A DNA stretch of 64,000 nt from Tetrapyrgos nigripes. Lineage: Eukaryota > Basidiomycota > Agaricomycetes > Agaricales > Campanellaceae. Location: NCBI GenBank assembly GCA_013368315.1, contig JAACJM010000021.1:124001-188000 (forward strand). The letters run 5' to 3'. The number at the start of each line of letters is the position of its first letter. Position 1 is the stretch's first letter. Below the pieces are notes generated by a model. The model saw only the letters and a program-made list of their open reading frames with translations. It did no database searches and was not told the DNA's origin. Positions 1 through 11,132 of this stretch are shown here, in pieces. A program made the translations under genes and the position numbers.

Positions 1-1
1 C

Positions 2-867
2 TACAGACTCATAGCTGTGCAGTCCATTGCTCAAGAGATCTCGAGGCAGATCGTCTCAGTTACCAGTGTCTACTTAACGCTGAGGTACAAGGATTTTTCA
101 CTCACCCATAAAGCCTACTGCTCTCTCCGAACTCGAGCCAACCACCTATGTTTCTTCTGCCCGGTGTACAATCTGTGAGTTTTTTCGCCGCTTTTTGCTT
201 GGGCATTTATTTTTTTCACCGACTGACTGACTTTCGATTTCTCAATCACGTCCCCCAGGAAGCCAACCTCCAACAAGATGCTTTCCGTTCTATTGCGACG
301 TACGCTGCTCTTGCGATTGCCAGTGTATCGGAAATGCGTCAACAGCAAGTGCAAATGCATGCGCAACACGAAATTATTTCAATGAGTGCATCTCAGGCTC
401 CCTCCGAGTCTCAAACAAGAAATTGGGGCAAACATAACGTCAAGGTCGTAGGCTTGGATCTGGACATCGTTGACAGGTATGTTTTCCATCCTTTTACGCA
501 CTAGGTAGTAGAGAGGGCTGAAATAACGTTCACTCTTTTTTCGCCTAATCTTGGCTCCGAATCCCGTCCCCGTCGCGGCTCGCAGTTTTCTAGCCCAAAT
601 GCAAGACATCAAGGATTCGGCAATGGAGAATGCAGAAAGGAGCTTGAAGATGAGAGTCATTTTATGTTGGGTGAATAAGAAGAAGATCCGGAAATATAGG
701 GCGAGTATGGAGAGGATTGATAGGGATTTGAAGGTGAGATTCAGAGGCTCCGGCCCATAGCCAGTCCTACTTGAACTGATATTCCAACGCAGGTGTCCGT
801 CAACCTTGCCAATTGTAGGAGTATCTTGAGGCTAGCGTTTGCTTTCCGTGAATACAGTGCGTTATAG
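2..867 (+). CDS. 3' part of an unrecognised multi-exon protein gene
   Basis: The gene enters from the left edge, so its 5' end is missing. Exons that join in one frame are about 2-84, 113-174, 259-476, 586-733 and 793-867 (TAG stop), separated by short GT-AG introns. The last two exons read through SFLAQMQDIKDSAMENAERS, then a basic stretch (KKKIRKYRASMERIDRDLK), and end REYSAL. The predicted protein is mostly helical and rich in charge. The C-terminal part resembles, by pattern only, the helical segments at the N-terminus of fungal NLR-like or MLKL-like proteins; this is inference and not a family call. No membrane segment or catalytic motif is visible. Confidence 0.6.
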
Positions 868-1049
868 CCTGACAAGGACGACGTATTTCAAGTACAACAC
901 TCCACCACCGCTCGGTTTATGTACCTACATGTTAAGATTAGTGTAAGATTAGTGATTATCGTTATAATGTTATAGTATACCTTGCCAGGAATTCGAGCTT
1001 TCAAGTTTTCGTGCTTTGCTGGAAGCAACAGGCTTAGCGTCGGCGGGAC
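868..1049. other. Intergenic stretch before the transposon-rich region
   Basis: AT-rich spacer between the stop of the first gene and the hAT-type element. It contains a short repeat of the gttaagattagtg kind near 930-955. No gene is seen. The last 8 bases (ggcgggac) are the left target-site duplication of the next element. Confidence 0.5.
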
Positions 1050-1544
1050 CAAGGGGTGTGCAGACGGTCCGAGACCAGACGTTGGGGGGAGGGGGGATCA
1101 GAGCCAGGCTTATGCCAACCCAAAAGTACATCGCCTCTTGGAGGGTGTGCGGACCTATTTTCCATGGAGTTTTGTCATTGAAACCATCAAAAGTACACTT
1201 TGGGAGGAAAAAAACTTGCCTGAAATGCCTTTTCGAGGCTGAATCAGTGTTACACACTGAAATGGTAAGTAATTCTCATGGGTACCCCAACATCCGAGGA
1301 AAGTGTTGCTACCTCAAAGGAGTTAGTTGTAGGTAGGATCCATTGCTATTTTACTGCATCTTTTGGTCATTTGGAAGTGTTCGAGGTGGATTGAAGAGAA
1401 TTTTGACTCAATATCATGCTTTGTAAGCGAAAATTATCTTATCACCTTCCATTTTAGGAAGGAGAGGGGAGGGGGGGTGTCTGGCTGGACCTTATGGTCC
1501 AAAAGGAACCTCCGGTCTGGTCACAACTGTCTGCACACCCCTTG
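1050..1544. mobile_element. hAT-type non-autonomous element (MITE), 495 bp
   Basis: The two ends are inverted copies of CAAGGGGTGTGCAGAC, 16 of 16 matching (1050-1065 and complement of 1529-1544). Similarity continues more weakly inward through a GACCAGAC match and G-rich runs. The flanks are ggcgggac (1042-1049) and ggtgggac (1545-1552): an 8-bp target duplication differing at one base, a C-to-T change at a CpG. An 8-bp duplication and a CA-R-GG start are typical of hAT elements. No transposase is encoded, so it would need one in trans. A second element of the same general type lies at 58423-58836. Confidence 0.8.
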
Positions 1545-1569
1545 GGTGGGACATGCAAGCTGTTGAAAT

Positions 1570-2200
1570 GGTGCAATATAATACAGCCATCAATGCTTTC
1601 TATGTAGAACAATAGTAATATATAGAACAATAGAAATAAGTAGAACAATAAAGTAAATACCAACCATCCTCACCAGATCTGACAATTACAACAACTGGGC
1701 AGAGATCATTTTCTCCTACTTCCAAGCTCAAGGCCAGGACTATGTCCTCACCACTCTTAAGCCTACTACAGAAGACCCCCCTCTTGCTTGTCACAAACTC
1801 GAGCCTGACGTCTCTCTCTGAGCTCTATAAGCTCTGCTGATGAGGAGGAATGAACACTATCAGGGCCTAGGTGGAGTCTGAACCCAGACAACGACAAAGG
1901 CAAGAGTGAGTGACTCTTACTCACAAACCCAAGCCAATGCCTACGAGACCAAAGCCAAGCTGCAACCAGATCAGCCCACACACCTATACGGCAACTGGAG
2001 ACGACAGCAAGGATTGATGACCAAGGAGAATCCCAAGATGATGACAACAAGTAAAGAACCAATCAAGAGTACAAGACAACTGTAACTTCCTGAGAGAGTA
2101 TTGAGACAAGAATGTTGTGTACCAGTGTAGCACACACTCAAAGTGAAGCACAAAGAGGATCAAGGTTTCACAAGATAAGGTGAGGATCAAGAAGGGTAAA
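1570..2200 (+). mobile_element. Possible fragment of a copia-like gag, decayed
   Basis: Around 1670-1830 the plus strand reads NYNNWAEIIFSYF followed by QAQGQDYVLTTLKPTTED before a TGA stop. This resembles the N-terminal NYxxW region of copia-type Gag proteins. Upstream is a short tandem motif tagaacaata, three copies between 1603 and 1650. Downstream the same strand has only short open stretches. No integrase or reverse transcriptase is visible nearby. The assignment rests on one motif and is weak. Confidence 0.3.
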
Positions 2201-2229
2201 TTCTTAGGAAATCAAAACTAAATCTTCAA

Positions 2230-3111
2230 CCTTTTACAGGCTCAAGCTTCTGCAACTTCCTTTGTCCAATTAGTGCCGATGCTGAGAGCCCTGCTGGAAA
2301 GGTTGCCTGCTTGGAGGAGAAGATCCATGGTAGCACAGCTGACGAGCTCACCACCATGGCTGGTACATCCCCCTCATTATAATCTCAAGTCTAGTGACTA
2401 AATGATCCTTAATCACAGTCAAAATTCTTAAAATGAGCAAGGAGGGCTTGTATGTCCTGACCAGTGCTGTGGAAGCCTACACTGAGGCCACTTTGCCTGG
2501 CTTTGGTGCCAACAACGTCAGTGCCATTTCCAGTGACCAGCTTGCCACCATGATCCACGTGTTGCATGGCTGGATGCATCAACAAGCTGCTGATGCACTA
2601 CTCAATCTTCGTTCAATTCAAGACACTGGACTTCTCCTGACTGAACTTGCCCAGGAGCAGAGCTCTTGTAACTCTGGCACAGCTGCTCCAGCGACTGGAC
2701 ATCGCTTGCTCAACTACGCCTGCATTTACAAAGGCAATTGCTACTATCTGAACCATCGCTTCCACTCCTGCTAACAATGACGACAACATTGTCATCACTC
2801 ATGGTCACTACCATGCAACTGAGAAACCTTCTGCTTCTGCTGAACCCATGGCAGTGGACAATTCTGGTCCAGTTGAAGGTGCTCAGGCAGGTGTCAAAGG
2901 TTCTTATTCTGCTGATGACACTGTGTCTTCCTCCAAAGCTGCTTCTGGGTCTGTACTTGGAGCCCCTGTCATAATCCAAGCCAGCAACACTGTCATTGAG
3001 GGTTCTTTCACTGGTACTGCTGGTGATAAACCCCAAAATGAAGTGATGACTGCCTCTCGATTGCCTGACAAGGTAGCTTCTATTAACCCTTTTTTCTGCA
3101 TTGGAAGTTGA
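2230..3111 (+). pseudogene. Unrecognised open stretches within repeat DNA
   Basis: Two open stretches in different frames (2433-2774 and about 2770-3111) read like decayed coding sequence. The first includes EAYTEATLPGFGANNVSAIS; the second includes SKAASGSVLGAPVIIQASNT. A possible upstream exon at about 2280-2361 (ESPAGKVACLEEKIHGSTAD) could be joined through an intron beginning at 2362. The family is not recognised. Its place between retroelement relics suggests transposon-borne or captured sequence, not a resident gene. Confidence 0.3.
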
Positions 3112-3490
3112 CAAGAAAGCTTAAAGGGATATTCAGATCCACTCTCTAAATCTGTCCTCAGCTTCAATTTAGACCTCTCTTAGCCCAAATTCTAGTGTTT
3201 TAACTTGGAATCTTTGATTTCATCTATATTTTCATTCAAAGCACATCCTCTTTGCAATCTTATAACTTTTATTTATAGTAGATTCTGTAGAGATCTTGAT
3301 CAATCAAATTATCTTCATTGTCTTCTTGACCAGTGTCAAGCGAATCAGCTAAAAGAAGACTCTCATCTTTGACTAAAGTCTCTGTTGTTTCATCAATCCC
3401 TCTCTCTTTCAGCAACTCCAGGTACTGTAGTACCAGATCTCTTCCATATACTGAAACATGCATCTTTTTCTGGATCTTCATGATCTTTGA
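3112..3490. other. Junction sequence, no gene recognised
   Basis: Sequence with no convincing gene between the plus-strand open stretches and the truncated end of the minus-strand gag relic. Gag-like similarity on the minus strand appears to stop near 3490, where a protease with a DSG-type motif would be expected; none is seen. Confidence 0.35.
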
Positions 3491-5130
3491 TTTGGATCTT
3501 ACACTGGCTCAGGACAACTGCTGGAAGCAATAGTATGGACAAAGCATTAGCCTCAAGAACTACTGGCAGATCTGGCAGCAGTTCCTTATAAGGCAACTTG
3601 TTTGGGTCCCATACACTTCCAAGTGAAGCATCCAGTGGCTGTTCAACTACACCTGTTTGACTCATATCTGTAACTGTTCCTGTTGTTCCAGCAGGTGATA
3701 TATGTTCCATCTCTTGACTAGGAGCTTCAGAGGACAGTTCCTCGATGCTCATAATTGAAATCTGATCTGCCAGAGTACATGCCATCATAATCGCATTCAT
3801 TTTCTCTGAAGGTACTCTCCTTTGCATAATCTTTTTGTGTACAGCTTTGTGCACTGGTTTAGATGCAGCCATGAGGTCGTTCACTGTGGTGTTGATCTCA
3901 GCTGTGAGGATCTTATCCACAAGCCTGGTGGCTATAGTTTCATCCTCTATTTCCACCTTGGTCCAATAAGCTGAAACAAATTCTCTTCACCCTGGGGTAC
4001 TCTGACCCTCTAGATCTTGGGTACTAGCTGATGGATCATCAAATCGAACTGATTTCTCCCCATTTTTCTCAACTGAAGCAGAACCCAGCCTAAACTAAGG
4101 TTGTTGAGGCCTTCCTAAGGTCATGGCATCCTTCACACCCCTTGAAATGGAGCAACCAGCACGTGACTAGGCATGCTAGGCACTTCAACGTACAGCTTCC
4201 AGGTAACAGGGAGCCCAATCACAGCTGAAGCTTTCTTTGTTCCAGCTTGACTACCTCCCTCACTGCTTCTAGTACTTGCTACATTGTTCAAATCTATTTT
4301 TATCGTTTTTTTTGAAATCTCCTGTTGTTGTTAGAAATCTTGTTCTTGGAAGGTGACCACTCTCATTCAACGTCCCTGAAGCACTGACTACAGAGCTCCA
4401 GGAGGCTGTCATCATCAGGCTATTCAGTTTCCTGAGTTTGGAAGACTGGGCATCACCAACTCAACTTCATCTGCATTTTGGGAAACAAACACATTGGGAT
4501 GATAGGCCATAGATGAAGCCACAGGTATGCCCCCACTGTTCATTTGGGTAATACCAACTGAAAGCTGATGACATAGTTGCTCAATCTCTTGCTCCCTATG
4601 TGCTAGGTGGTCCATCATTTCTTCTTTTTCATATTCGTCTCTGCACTGGACCAGCTTGACTGGTGGATTATTTGGGCCTTCATGACTGACCCTGCTCCTC
4701 CAGCATCACCATTCACCTTGTCAATCCAGCCCTTTATGGTCATTTTTGAACTGTCTGGTCCAAAGGTGCAAGGTTACCATCTCTGAAATAGACTCTTCCA
4801 TTTCTAAATATACACCTCCCAGCTGCGATGTATGTTATCAAATCTTGACAAGTTATTATCTTATCTCTGATCATGGGATGACCTGGACTACCACAGAAGT
4901 AACAATCCCCTCCAAACGAATTACTTCGAGAAGCAGTTGACTGGGGAAGGGTAGGTGGAGCCATGCTCATTTGGAGACCAGGCATGGACTGATTCATCCT
5001 CCCTTGCTGAACGAACTGCTGACTCCCATACATCACAGGTGGTGCTTGGTATGCTGGCTGAATGAACTGCACTGGGTATCCAGTAAACATCTGAGGTTGA
5101 GGAGGTTGACTACTTGAGCTAGACGAAGGG
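3491..5130 (-). pseudogene. Ty3/gypsy-type gag relic, C-terminal half
   Basis: Read on the minus strand this continues the gag fragment at 11133-12069. It contains a serine/glutamine-rich stretch, MFTGYPVQFIQPAYQ, then a zinc knuckle start CYFCGSPGH near 4880, then after several stops the segment MEIEDETIATRLVDKILTAE onward (3956-3400). The arrangement matches Agaricomycete gypsy Gag proteins, in which the knuckle is followed by a long low-complexity region before the protease. The reading frame is broken by many stops, nearly all TGA, at places where arginine CGA would keep the frame. Protease, reverse transcriptase and integrase are absent, so this is a truncated, inactive element. The 9 bases 5122-5130 are the left target duplication of the MULE. 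Confidence 0.75.
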
Positions 5131-5270
5131 AGGAATGACAGAAAGAGTGTAAGTGTAAGTTGCTCACCTCGCTTAATCTGCATAATTTAGTGTAAGTATG
5201 ACTTAGATAGTGTAAGTAGTTTTGATACAAGAACCTCAAAAGAGTGTAAGTGTAACAGCTCCCAGATCCC
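5131..5270. repeat. Left terminal inverted repeat region of the MULE
   Basis: Carries the motif AGTGTAAGT or a close form five times (5147, 5153, 5201, 5220 and 5252 regions) in one orientation. The mirror-image region at 11040-11116 has the same motif on the other strand. The pairing continues through GAGTGTAAGTG..AACAGC on the inner side. Confidence 0.8.
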
Positions 5271-5651
5271 GGGGATAAGCGGAGGCGCATCACTCGTTGA
5301 TCAAACGTCATCGCCGCACTCTCGTATCCAAATTGGGAACGGCGTAGTTGCGGCGTAGAGTATCTGCCGTGTCCACTGCAATTTCTTTTGCCCTTGTCGT
5401 TTCCCATAAATATACATTTTGGCAGGCTCTTGGAGGCCTCATCCAGATGGTAAAACGTAGAGCCAATAGACTTTCTCAGCGGTGTCGATCCAGGACTATG
5501 CGATAATGTCCTTTTAAACTGTTCTCACGCCCTCCTGCCAGGCGGTGAACAATGCGCACAGCAACTGGCTTCTCTATGTAAACGTGCCAATAAAACTGAG
5601 GTATCGAAGTACACAATAAGGGCCTTGTCTATGTAGTTTTTGTGAGTATAA

Positions 5652-8600
5652 TTATTTACCTTCACTCCATAGGCTTCTGCTGGTCCTTTTCCTCTCGCGG
5701 CGAGACCCTTCAGCGAGAATATTTTTCTCATCTACTTCCTTACGGCCAGTAGTCACATTGAACAAGGATGGACAGTTCTCTTCTGTAGTGCCACCATCAG
5801 ATGCGTCGTTGTCTGTAGATTGGGAGGGTGCAGGTAAGAATGTGAAGTCCCTCCAATCACCCCAGTAATGGGCTTTCTCCTGTGTATCAATGATCGGAGG
5901 CATCTGTGCGTCGTCGTCTGAGTAGTTGGGCCTAAATCAGAGGTCATTGATAGTCCAGATTGAGAAAATAGCAACGTACCAGTACGATGCTGTATTAGTA
6001 CTATTTGAAAATTGATCATTCAAGTACGCGTGAAAATCTGCCAGTTGAGATAAGATAAGTGGCGTAACAAAGGCAAAATTACTTCTTTAAACATACCATT
6101 CTCTTGAAGTAATTCAGCTCGAGGCATGCTCAAGTCACTGTAGGTTGGATCAAAGCTTGAATCTACGACACAAGAGCTTCAGAATAAAGAGGGACACAAG
6201 ATCAATAATCATATAATTACTTTGAAGTTCCATGGCAGCTGAGATTGTATTTGCGACCGGGATCATTGAGGTCAATGAATTTTCATGATCTTGCAGGATA
6301 GCCTCAGGCTTGTCCTCAAGCAATCTGACAGAGTCCGAGTTGAAATCGGTCTCTACCATTCGAAATTCTATTAGCACAAACGTTAAAGAGGAAGCATGAA
6401 TAAAAGGCAACAAATATAAAAGCGCACCAGGTTCAACATTGAACGTAAGTTGCGTGATCGCTTCCGAGTCGACTTCATTCAAGACTTCATTCAAATCCGA
6501 AGTATGGGAGGGGACTAGGGTAGACGAGTGAGAGACAAAGACTTGAGCGCAAATACTAAACCGGCACATACCATGCTCATTTTGAAAAGGCGGCGTAAGT
6601 GCTCCACTATTACTGGAGACTGAAGTGAAATCGAAATTCAAAAAGATACGATGGTCAGCGATGGGGAGACTTCCAAAGTCAAGAGAATGAATACCTTCAC
6701 CTTCAGGTACCCTGGCTCGCCTCCCATTAATCTTTACCCCCTTCAAATTGGCAAATTCCTTCAAATGATCGATGTCCTGTTTAAGCGCTTGCTGCTGCTT
6801 GTAAAGCCCACTCCGCAGAGCTGTTTCTTGCTTGACCGCTTCAGATAAATCTTTGAATTGTTGTAATTGATTAGCAGTTCGTTCAGTTTGGGGAATGGCT
6901 CGAATGGAAATCAGCGTGTTTTCATGAACCCTTTGTCGCTGTAATGATTCCTGTCTTTTTTCGCTGTACTTATCATACTCAGACTTCATATCTTGCAAAG
7001 CCTCAATGTTTGTGTCACGGTTCTGGCGCTTTTGAGTAGTCCAGACCTTTCGCTGAGCCGAAAGCTTCTCTCGATGCGCAGCAGTATTCTGTCGTGATGC
7101 CAAAAGTCCAGACTCTTCCATGAGCCGAAATTCTTCTACTTTTTCGTCGTCGCGTTGCCTTGCCCTTAATTTATAAGCATGTATACCGATATGAAATAAA
7201 AAGGATACTTACTCCAGAACAGCTTCCACCAATGTTTTTTGAGTGCCAGTCTCCGCATTTCGACCTGCATGGGCACCCTCCACGATATTGGTATTATCTG
7301 ATGTGAGATCCCATGCTTCATTGCTCATTTTTGAAAGGTAGCGATTGAATCCAGGCAAGAGCCATGAATGCAACTGTTTTTGTGCATACCAATCTGATAT
7401 AAAGACATTAGGCATAACAATTTAAGCACAGATCCAAGAACACGGGCTCACTCTGAAGCGAAGGGTCGGAATGATTCTGACAGAATTCATGCCAGCTTTG
7501 AATTTCTTCATCGGTTTTCAGACCTCGAAAGGATTTAAGGCGCTTGATATCGTCTTTTGATACTGCTACTGATAGTTTGTCGATATTCCTAGTTAATCAA
7601 AACAATAATATATGAGGAACGATAAAAGGCAATCAAAATGATCAACTTGCCGTTCATAATGGACGCCACACAGTTTGAGGACATACAAGACAATGTCTGA
7701 TGGATCATCAGTGCTGATCCCGCTCAATGCAGGATTGTTGAGTTTGAGAAGGAAGTCACCAAGTCCCAGAGTCTGTGCTGGTTCGCTATCAAGGATAATT
7801 GCGAGTAGATTACCGTCAGGTGGGTTCAGAGCTCGGAACTTGAGTGCAGATCCAGTGGTAGACCGGATAGCTTCGTCCAACTCGGTAAATAGATAGAAGA
7901 AAGCCGTCCTCTCAAACGAATTGCAGTACAGACTTGCAAGTGTGAACCCTACACAACGGAACATTAGTATTGAAAAATTCAAACGACAGTGAAGATACTT
8001 ACTGCGACCATATCGGTCAGAGTAAGCCACCACCTCCCATTCATTAAACTCCTCAGAGGCAACACGCTTGAACGTAAAGTCCGCTTGTAACTCTCGGACC
8101 TTGTGTACCAGAGGAGCAAGACCAGAATGCATGGTGACTGCAATCTTGATATGGCCACGGCAGATGACTGAGTGAATATAGCGCTTTGATGGTGGGAGTT
8201 TGGAGTCATGCTGCTCAAACTCGTACATCAGTCCTAGTAGTAATGATTAATCTTTTGAATTGCCAAAGAAGAACAATAAACAATTAATACCGTCCCAGTG
8301 CAAACCCTTTGGAAACCGTTCTGCTTTTATATTAAGAATCTCTTTTCGTATCAGCCGTTTATCAATGTATACTGGACTGCCTTGAGTAAGAGAGGCTCCC
8401 TCCTCTTCCGCAATATTGGACGTTGTTTTGGCTAAATAAAAAGACTGATCAGTGCGATAGACATGGGAACTGAAGCTGAGAATTTACCATTCAATAGACG
8501 TCCTGGAGTCAATCCTACGACCCCTGCAGCATTGATCATACGTTGAATTCGGAGACGGTCGTCCTGCCCAGGCTTGATATTCAGATAGACCGGATGATTG

Positions 8601-10593
8601 TGAGGATTTCGCAGAAGCACAAATGCAAACGGTGTGCTTTGATCAACAGGTATGAACATGATCATTTTAGTGGGGCAAGGCCTTGCAATCATGCGTCCCT
8701 TGCGAGCGAAACCATCAACGACATGAGAGAATGCTAAATAAATCAATAAATAAACATCTTATTGAGATCAAGCAATACAATGTTCAATACTACTTACAAC
8801 AGTGAGCTGCGCGGTGTTTCGGATGATTCACATTGCTACATTTGCCCTCCAACGCATCTACATCAGAACGTGTTAACTTCCCGCCACTCTGCATCATTCC
8901 CATAAAAACATGTGGGTCAATCCCAGGAGCGATCGGCAGCCACAGATGGTCGAAGTACTGCTTCTTACACCATTTGCTACAGCCGATGAAGTACTCTGGC
9001 TCCTGTGCACGAGCCTTGCCTTTGTTATCATTACTAGGCTTCTGTGTGGAGATTTACTTCAGTGATAAATTTTGAAGCGAAGGAAAAAGAGCACTTACAA
9101 CTTTGACCATGCGGACTTCAGCCGAGCCATCACACGACTCAAGCTTGCATTTTGTAGCCTTGACACGATTGTAGAATCTAGAATAGAATAGTTAATGGGA
9201 TAGAATACTTAATCTTGGATGCGTTGACAGCTCACCTGACGTATTGGGCAGCAACCGAATGAGCCTCAGCTTCTCGTAAGTCTAGCTCCTTATTCCAAAT
9301 CTCTTTAGCCTGTGAGGAGTCTGGTTCGTAACATTTGATGTCGTCCAACAACTTCGTGTCAAGAAACTCGCAGTGGCGAACACCATTACATTGAAGAGCA
9401 ACACGGCGACAAGACGTTGTAGTCTCAGTACTAGTATTGGGAACGAGACCAAAGACTCTACTGTCCGCATTCTTATGTCCAGTTGAGCCTGTCCAAGAGT
9501 CTTGATCCTGTCGCAAATTTAGATCTCAGCAAGAGAAAAAATTCAAGAATCAAGTTCATACCTGCTGCCTGATGTACGCATCTACGGACATTTTTATTCC
9601 GCTTCCAATCTTCTCACGAGGAATATCATCGCTGGAAAAATTGACACGATAGATGGCATTGTTTCGGGGGACGCTCCAGGTTGTAGGAACCTTGTCCAAG
9701 TCAATGATCTGGTCAGCATATTCCTGCTTCGTGATTTTGATACCTGTACGAGGTCTTTTCGGTTTTCTGGACGGTGCTCGGGGCATAAGTTCAGAAACCT
9801 CGATTTCAGGAGATAATGAACGCTTCAAAGAAGCTGTGGACCCAACATTGGAAATGTTAAGACAATCGACGTCGATTACATCCTTTTCAGGAACGATAGA
9901 GGAGGAATCCGGGAGCAAAGACTCCAAAGTACGAGCAATATCCTCTCCTTCAGCGAGAGAGATAAATGGTTCATCTGAGATCGAACGATGATCGCTGAGT
10001 GATGCAGACTGTACAGGAGATGAAGGAGATTGACCGGGGTTTGATTCGAATGAGGTGGATGAGTATGTGGACATAGCCGACCCAGGACGCGAAGGTAGAG
10101 AGGCGGATGAGTATGTAGACATGGTGGATCCAGGACGTGAGGGTAGGCGTCTCCATGTAGCCCATTGATTGAACATTGAGCCGTTCAACCAAGATTCCAT
10201 GTTACCAATGGTAAAAAACTGATTTGAAGCAAGTCCTGGTGTCAAGAACTACGGAAAAAAGTTAAAAGTTTTCAAGTTAATAGATGAGTACTAGTAACAC
10301 GCACCAAACTTCTACACTCGCTGAGATCCTTCATTGAAGCATCATTCATGTCTAGATCTGCCGGTGCGCGGCCCTGTTCCCTAGCTTCGCACTCTTGGAA
10401 AAAATCAGCACCTTCAACGGAGATCCAATCAGTGTACTTGTCAATGTCAAGAAAGTGAGGATCGTCTTTGGATGAAAGGATCGGGGTGAAAACCTGAAAG
10501 AACGCGATCAGTAGATCGATTGTATAAAAGAAGACAACTCACCGACGCCCTATACCTTTTAATAAATGACAGAGGAAGCTCGGAGAGGTCCAT
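5652..10593 (-). CDS. MULE-like transposase, multi-exon
   Basis: Starts with MDLSELPLSFIKRYRAS (exon 10593-10543), then VFTPILSSKDDPHFLDID and on through a dozen or more exons with short GT-AG introns. Parts in order: a serine-rich N-terminal region with a repeated PSRPGS-MSTYSS unit (about 10060-10160); a Cys/His-rich zinc-binding region (CSKWCKKQYFDHLW near 8950; CSNVNHPKHRAAHC near 8810); and the catalytic core. The probable catalytic acids are D in ADFTFKRV (near 8085), D in IILDSEPAQTLGLGDFL (near 7780) and E in DNTNIVEGAHAGRN (near 7275), fitting the MULE DDE layout. A long coiled-coil region (7120-6700) and an acidic tail follow. The stop is at 5652, or at 5525 if the last GTAAAT is not spliced. 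The exons read so far show no inactivating stop, unlike the surrounding gag, so the insertion is comparatively young and possibly active. Confidence 0.82.
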
Positions 10594-11039
10594 TCTGTCA
10601 AAGCTTAATGGACAACTGTGACTGAATTCGAATCCTGATACTTATATAGATGGCTCAGTCTGTGTGGATACCACGGCCGTTATATGGTCAGATGGTAGCA
10701 GGAATTCGGTCGTGTTTTTGGGGATATACAGAGTATACTGTGGCAGCAATTTCGCAAATCCAGATTTACGAGTAATATTTTTCCCAGAATCCTATACGGG
10801 CAAGTGCGGGAGGCAATGCAAAAGGTGGCCTCCTTGAAGCGGAATCAAAAAAAAAATGATACGCGTTTAATGGCAGTGTGCTCAGGAGTGACTCGAGGGG
10901 GCGGGCACAGTTCCTTAGGGGCGGGATAGGACTGTCCCGGAGGCGGGACTATAAGCGATGGTGCGGGATATCCATAACCTTATTGGGATAACGATCCGAA
11001 GCGGCAGCGGGGTCCGGAAAGGCTGTACATGCCATTGTT
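10594..11039. promoter_or_regulatory. 5' region of the MULE transposase gene
   Basis: About 450 bp between the transposase start and the right terminal repeat. It is GC-richer than the surrounding relics (a gggcgggcac..gggcggg stretch near 10900) and presumably holds the promoter. On the minus strand ttatataga lies near 10645 in TATA position. No other gene is seen here. Confidence 0.4.
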
Positions 11040-11132
11040 ACACTTTCGACACTACTTACACTCTTTAATGGTGCAAAGTACTACTTACACTACTCAATAG
11101 TACTTACACTTACACTATACTTGTATATACTC
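11040..11132. repeat. Right terminal inverted repeat region of the MULE
   Basis: Contains ACTTACACT or a close form five times between 11044 and 11116, the reverse complement of the motif in the left end. The outermost copy forms the 15-bp perfect inverted match. The element ends at 11132, directly before the target duplication agacgaagg. Confidence 0.8.

Larger units (their letters stand above)
5131..11132 (-). mobile_element. MULE-type DNA transposon inserted in a gypsy gag
   Basis: The element is bounded by a perfect 9-bp target duplication, agacgaagg, at 5122-5130 and 11133-11141. Its ends start GAG and share an inverted AGTGTAAGTGTAAGT, 15 of 15 (5147-5161 and complement of 11102-11116); the 16 bases outside it match at 9 positions. 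Further copies of AGTGTAAGT lie inside both ends. Taking out the element with one duplication joins the gag codons as MLPSS/SSSSQPPQPQ without a frame change. The 9-bp duplication and the DDE-type transposase both point to the Mutator-like group. The long TIR-proximal region with motif repeats probably holds transposase binding sites (inference). Confidence 0.92.
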
